NCBI GenBank assembly: GCA_963765785.1
Contig: CAVXXW010000016.1
Span: forward strand, 1 to 64,000
Source of the DNA: AC-32 sp963765785
GTDB lineage: Bacteria > Actinomycetota > Thermoleophilia > Gaiellales > Gaiellaceae
DNA: 64,000 nucleotides
Reading direction: 5' to 3'
The translations under genes were made by a program, and so were the position numbers. Below the pieces are notes generated by a model that worked only from the letters and a program-made list of their open reading frames with translations, had not been told where the DNA came from and searched no databases. This document shows positions 62,488-64,000 of this stretch, piece by piece; the first letter of the stretch is position 1, and the number at the start of each line of letters is the position of its first letter.

Positions 62488-62639
62488 CCATGCGGGAAGC
62501 CGCATTGCTCCAATGTCCCCTGCCGTAGAGGTCGCTGAACGCTGTTCCCGTGGGGCCTCGGTGGGGCCCGAAGAGCGCTGTCTCGCTCGGCAACGGGAGC
62601 GCCGGGCGCCGACTGGCACGGTCTTACCCGTCTTAAGCC
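62488..62639. other. 152 bp, nothing recognised
   Basis: No ORF or RNA gene. It separates the HD-GYP gene from the broken membrane-protein gene. Composition is similar to the other mobile-debris stretches. Confidence 0.35.
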
Positions 62640-63309
62640 GCGGAGTCGGAGGCAGCTAGCCAGCGCCTGCGAAAGGTTCTGGAGCTCCCGCTTCGACTCC
62701 CACGCGACTAGGCAGAGGAACGGAACCAGCGCGAGCGTGAGCACTGGCGCGACCAGGAAGTCCTCGGCGTTCTCCCTTGTCCAGAAGCCGCGCCAGTCAC
62801 CGAGCGCCCTCGCCGCCACGTAGAGCATCAACCCAGCCCCGATCGCCCCGAGCACCACGTTGACGACCTTCCGAACAGGGATCATGTTCGGTCCCTGGTC
62901 GACGACGACCTGCATGCCGATGAGCAAGAACAGCAGCGGCAACGAACAAGAGCTCAACCAGCAACGGGAACACGTACAGGTTGACGAGAAACTCGACCAG
63001 GATCGTCAGCCTGAGCGAACCCCGCAGTAGCTTCCTGACGAAGGCTGGATCGTCGGGCGAAACCTGGGTCGCGTTCCCGGCCAGGATGAGCGCCGTGCCG
63101 AAGAACCAGTAGACGGTGGCCTTGGTGGCGCTGGTGTGCCAGAAGCCGGCCTCGTTCCCGAGAACAACGAGGGCGCCCGAGTACACAGCAGCCGTGCCGA
63201 AGAGGAGCAAGAGCTTGGGCGAGGCCAGCGCCCGAAGCGCTCCCCAGAACGAAGAGCCGAGCCCGTCGCTCTTGATCGCAGCGAAGGCGAAGATGGCGAC
63301 AAGCCAGAG
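62640..63309 (-). pseudogene. multi-pass membrane protein gene, broken
   Basis: The minus strand reads LWLVAIFAFAAIKSDGLGSS just after an in-frame TAG (63312), continues LLLLFGTAAVYSGALVVLGN and KATVYWFFGTALILAGNATQ, and then needs a frameshift near 62945 to continue LLFLLIGMQVVVDQGPNMIP and DFLVAPVLTLALVPFLCLVA. About five to six membrane helices. No start codon; stop plus frameshift indicate a pseudogene or assembly errors. No family name can be given. Confidence 0.6.
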
Positions 63310-63312
63310 CTA

Positions 63313-63656
63313 GGAACCGGGCCGGGCGGCGAGCTGAACGCCCTGCACGCGGGGTGCTTGTGCTGCGCGACCATGCCAGCACGATTCGCAACTCGTAGGT
63401 GCTTCCCCCGATGCACATCACCGCAGCCGGTGCCATGGTCGGAGCGTGAGCCGGGGCCGCCAGAGGCTGCCGCGCTCTTCCCCGTGGCCTTCACCGAAGG
63501 GGTGGTCACCCGGTAGGGCTGACGGAAGCCTGAGGCCCCGGGGCCGCCCGTTCCCCCTCCCCGTGGTGAGGCCCGCCGCGCTCTCCCGTGGTCTCAGCAG
63601 AGGTCACCCGATGCCCGACGGTCAGCCTCTACCCCGGCTCGCACTCTCCGAACTAG
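63313..63656. other. 344 bp, no gene recognised
   Basis: Frames are Pro/Arg-rich shadows until the last 30 bases, where LALSELDGLGLR reads like the segment preceding the integrase fragment in a different frame. A frameshift may separate it from the integrase frame. Confidence 0.4.
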
Positions 63657-64000
63657 ACGGGCTCGGCCTTCGGTGACGTCGACTTCGCCGAGGGTCGTAT
63701 CCCCGTCTCACGCGCCCGCACAAAACGCCGCACGGCGGGCCAGCGCTGGTTGCCGGTGCCGCCGGAGCTGCTCGACGAGCTAGCCGCCCTCTGCGCGCTC
63801 GAGGATCGCAGCGCCGATCGGCGCGTGTTCGCCGGTCTCTCCGCCTCGTCGATCCGTGACAGCCTGGCGCTCGCCTGCCGCAATGCCGGGCTTGCCCGCT
63901 ACGGCCCGCACGCCCTGCGCCACCGCCGCTGCTCGCTCTGGCTGGCCCACGGCTTCGAGACCGTGTTCGTCAAGCAGTGGAGCGGCCACAGCAAGGCCTC
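63657..64000 (+). pseudogene. tyrosine integrase, 5'-degraded and cut by window end
   Basis: From just after a TAG at 63654 the frame reads GDVDFAEGRIPVSRARTKRR, TAGQRWLPVPPELLDELAAL, then LARYGPHALRHRRCSLWLAH and VKQWSGHSKA. This is the catalytic domain of a phage tyrosine recombinase (HxLRH box, GHS motif), continuing beyond the window. No start codon is available, and the preceding residues (SELDGLGLR) occur in another frame, so it is a pseudogene or has a frameshift. The catalytic Tyr is outside the window. Confidence 0.75.

Overview
The window is very GC-rich. Most genes sit in translationally coupled runs (ATGA, GTGA or TTGA overlaps) and GTG starts are common. There is no rRNA; there are two tRNAs, Gly-GCC and Trp-CCA. 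Protein types (WhiG-like sigma factor, EF-G2, actinobacterial acyl-CoA carboxylase, two CtaG proteins, MFS, SCP2, many small actinobacterial proteins) point to a high-GC actinobacterium. I infer the class Thermoleophilia (Gaiellales/Solirubrobacterales type), but only from family resemblance. Single-base frameshifts recur in otherwise well conserved genes, so either the assembly carries indel errors or several accessory genes are decaying.

Layout. 1-1650: remnant of an integrated element, with a structured repeat, a 54-nt tRNA-like element, a small SD-led peptide ORF and a truncated small gene. 1657-4649: a secreted LamG-FN3-glycosidase gene broken by about five frameshifts. 4858-7180: a membrane protein, then phage-type debris including an integrase pseudogene and a zinc-ribbon gene. 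7541-11819: a coupled operon of FAD oxidoreductase, beta-phosphoglucomutase and GH65 disaccharide phosphorylase. 11972-17686: tRNA-Gly, RNase H-like protein, aldehyde dehydrogenase, cupin, small conserved proteins and EF-G2. 17761-23801: GH13 alpha-glucosidase, ABC ATPase and a convergent sugar ABC operon (binding protein and two permeases) with an intercistronic hairpin and a LacI-type operator candidate. With the GH65 operon this gives alpha-glucoside import plus hydrolytic and phosphorolytic cleavage. 23835-24953: WhiG/FliA-type sigma factor, small membrane protein, tRNA-Trp.

24970-30999 is an accessory region at tRNA-Trp: remnants of integrated elements (second and third copies of the small att-associated gene, terminase fragment, second copy of the structured repeat), several small secreted or membrane proteins and 1.5 kb without a convincing gene. 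31123-38334 holds an aldo/keto reductase, a cyclic-nucleotide-binding protein, a five-gene response regulator / histidine kinase / LolA-like / ABC operon and an orphan response regulator. 38463-45677 is a biotin-dependent acyl-CoA carboxylase region (carboxyltransferase, cupin, enoyl-CoA hydratase, biotin carboxylase-BCCP, SCP2), interrupted by an opposite-strand dapA-like and FAD-oxidase pair. 45732-51213 holds an MFS exporter, a second FAD oxidoreductase, leucyl aminopeptidase and acyl-CoA dehydrogenase.

51116-58247 is a copper / cytochrome oxidase assembly block: two CtaG proteins on the minus strand, and divergently a His-rich lipoprotein, a membrane protein, a YcnI-like protein, a CopC-CopD fusion, a 30-residue peptide and another membrane protein. 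58254-62487: YCII protein, lipoprotein, subtilase with a Ser/Trp-repeat tail and an HD-GYP protein. The right edge (62640-64000) holds a broken membrane-protein gene and a 5'-degraded tyrosine integrase that runs off the window.

The least explained signals are non-coding: a four-copy dual-hairpin repeat with compensatory stem changes (20384, 40533, 42942, 45721), a two-copy three-hairpin element (411, 26690) tied to mobile-element remnants, and the tRNA-like element at 947-1000.
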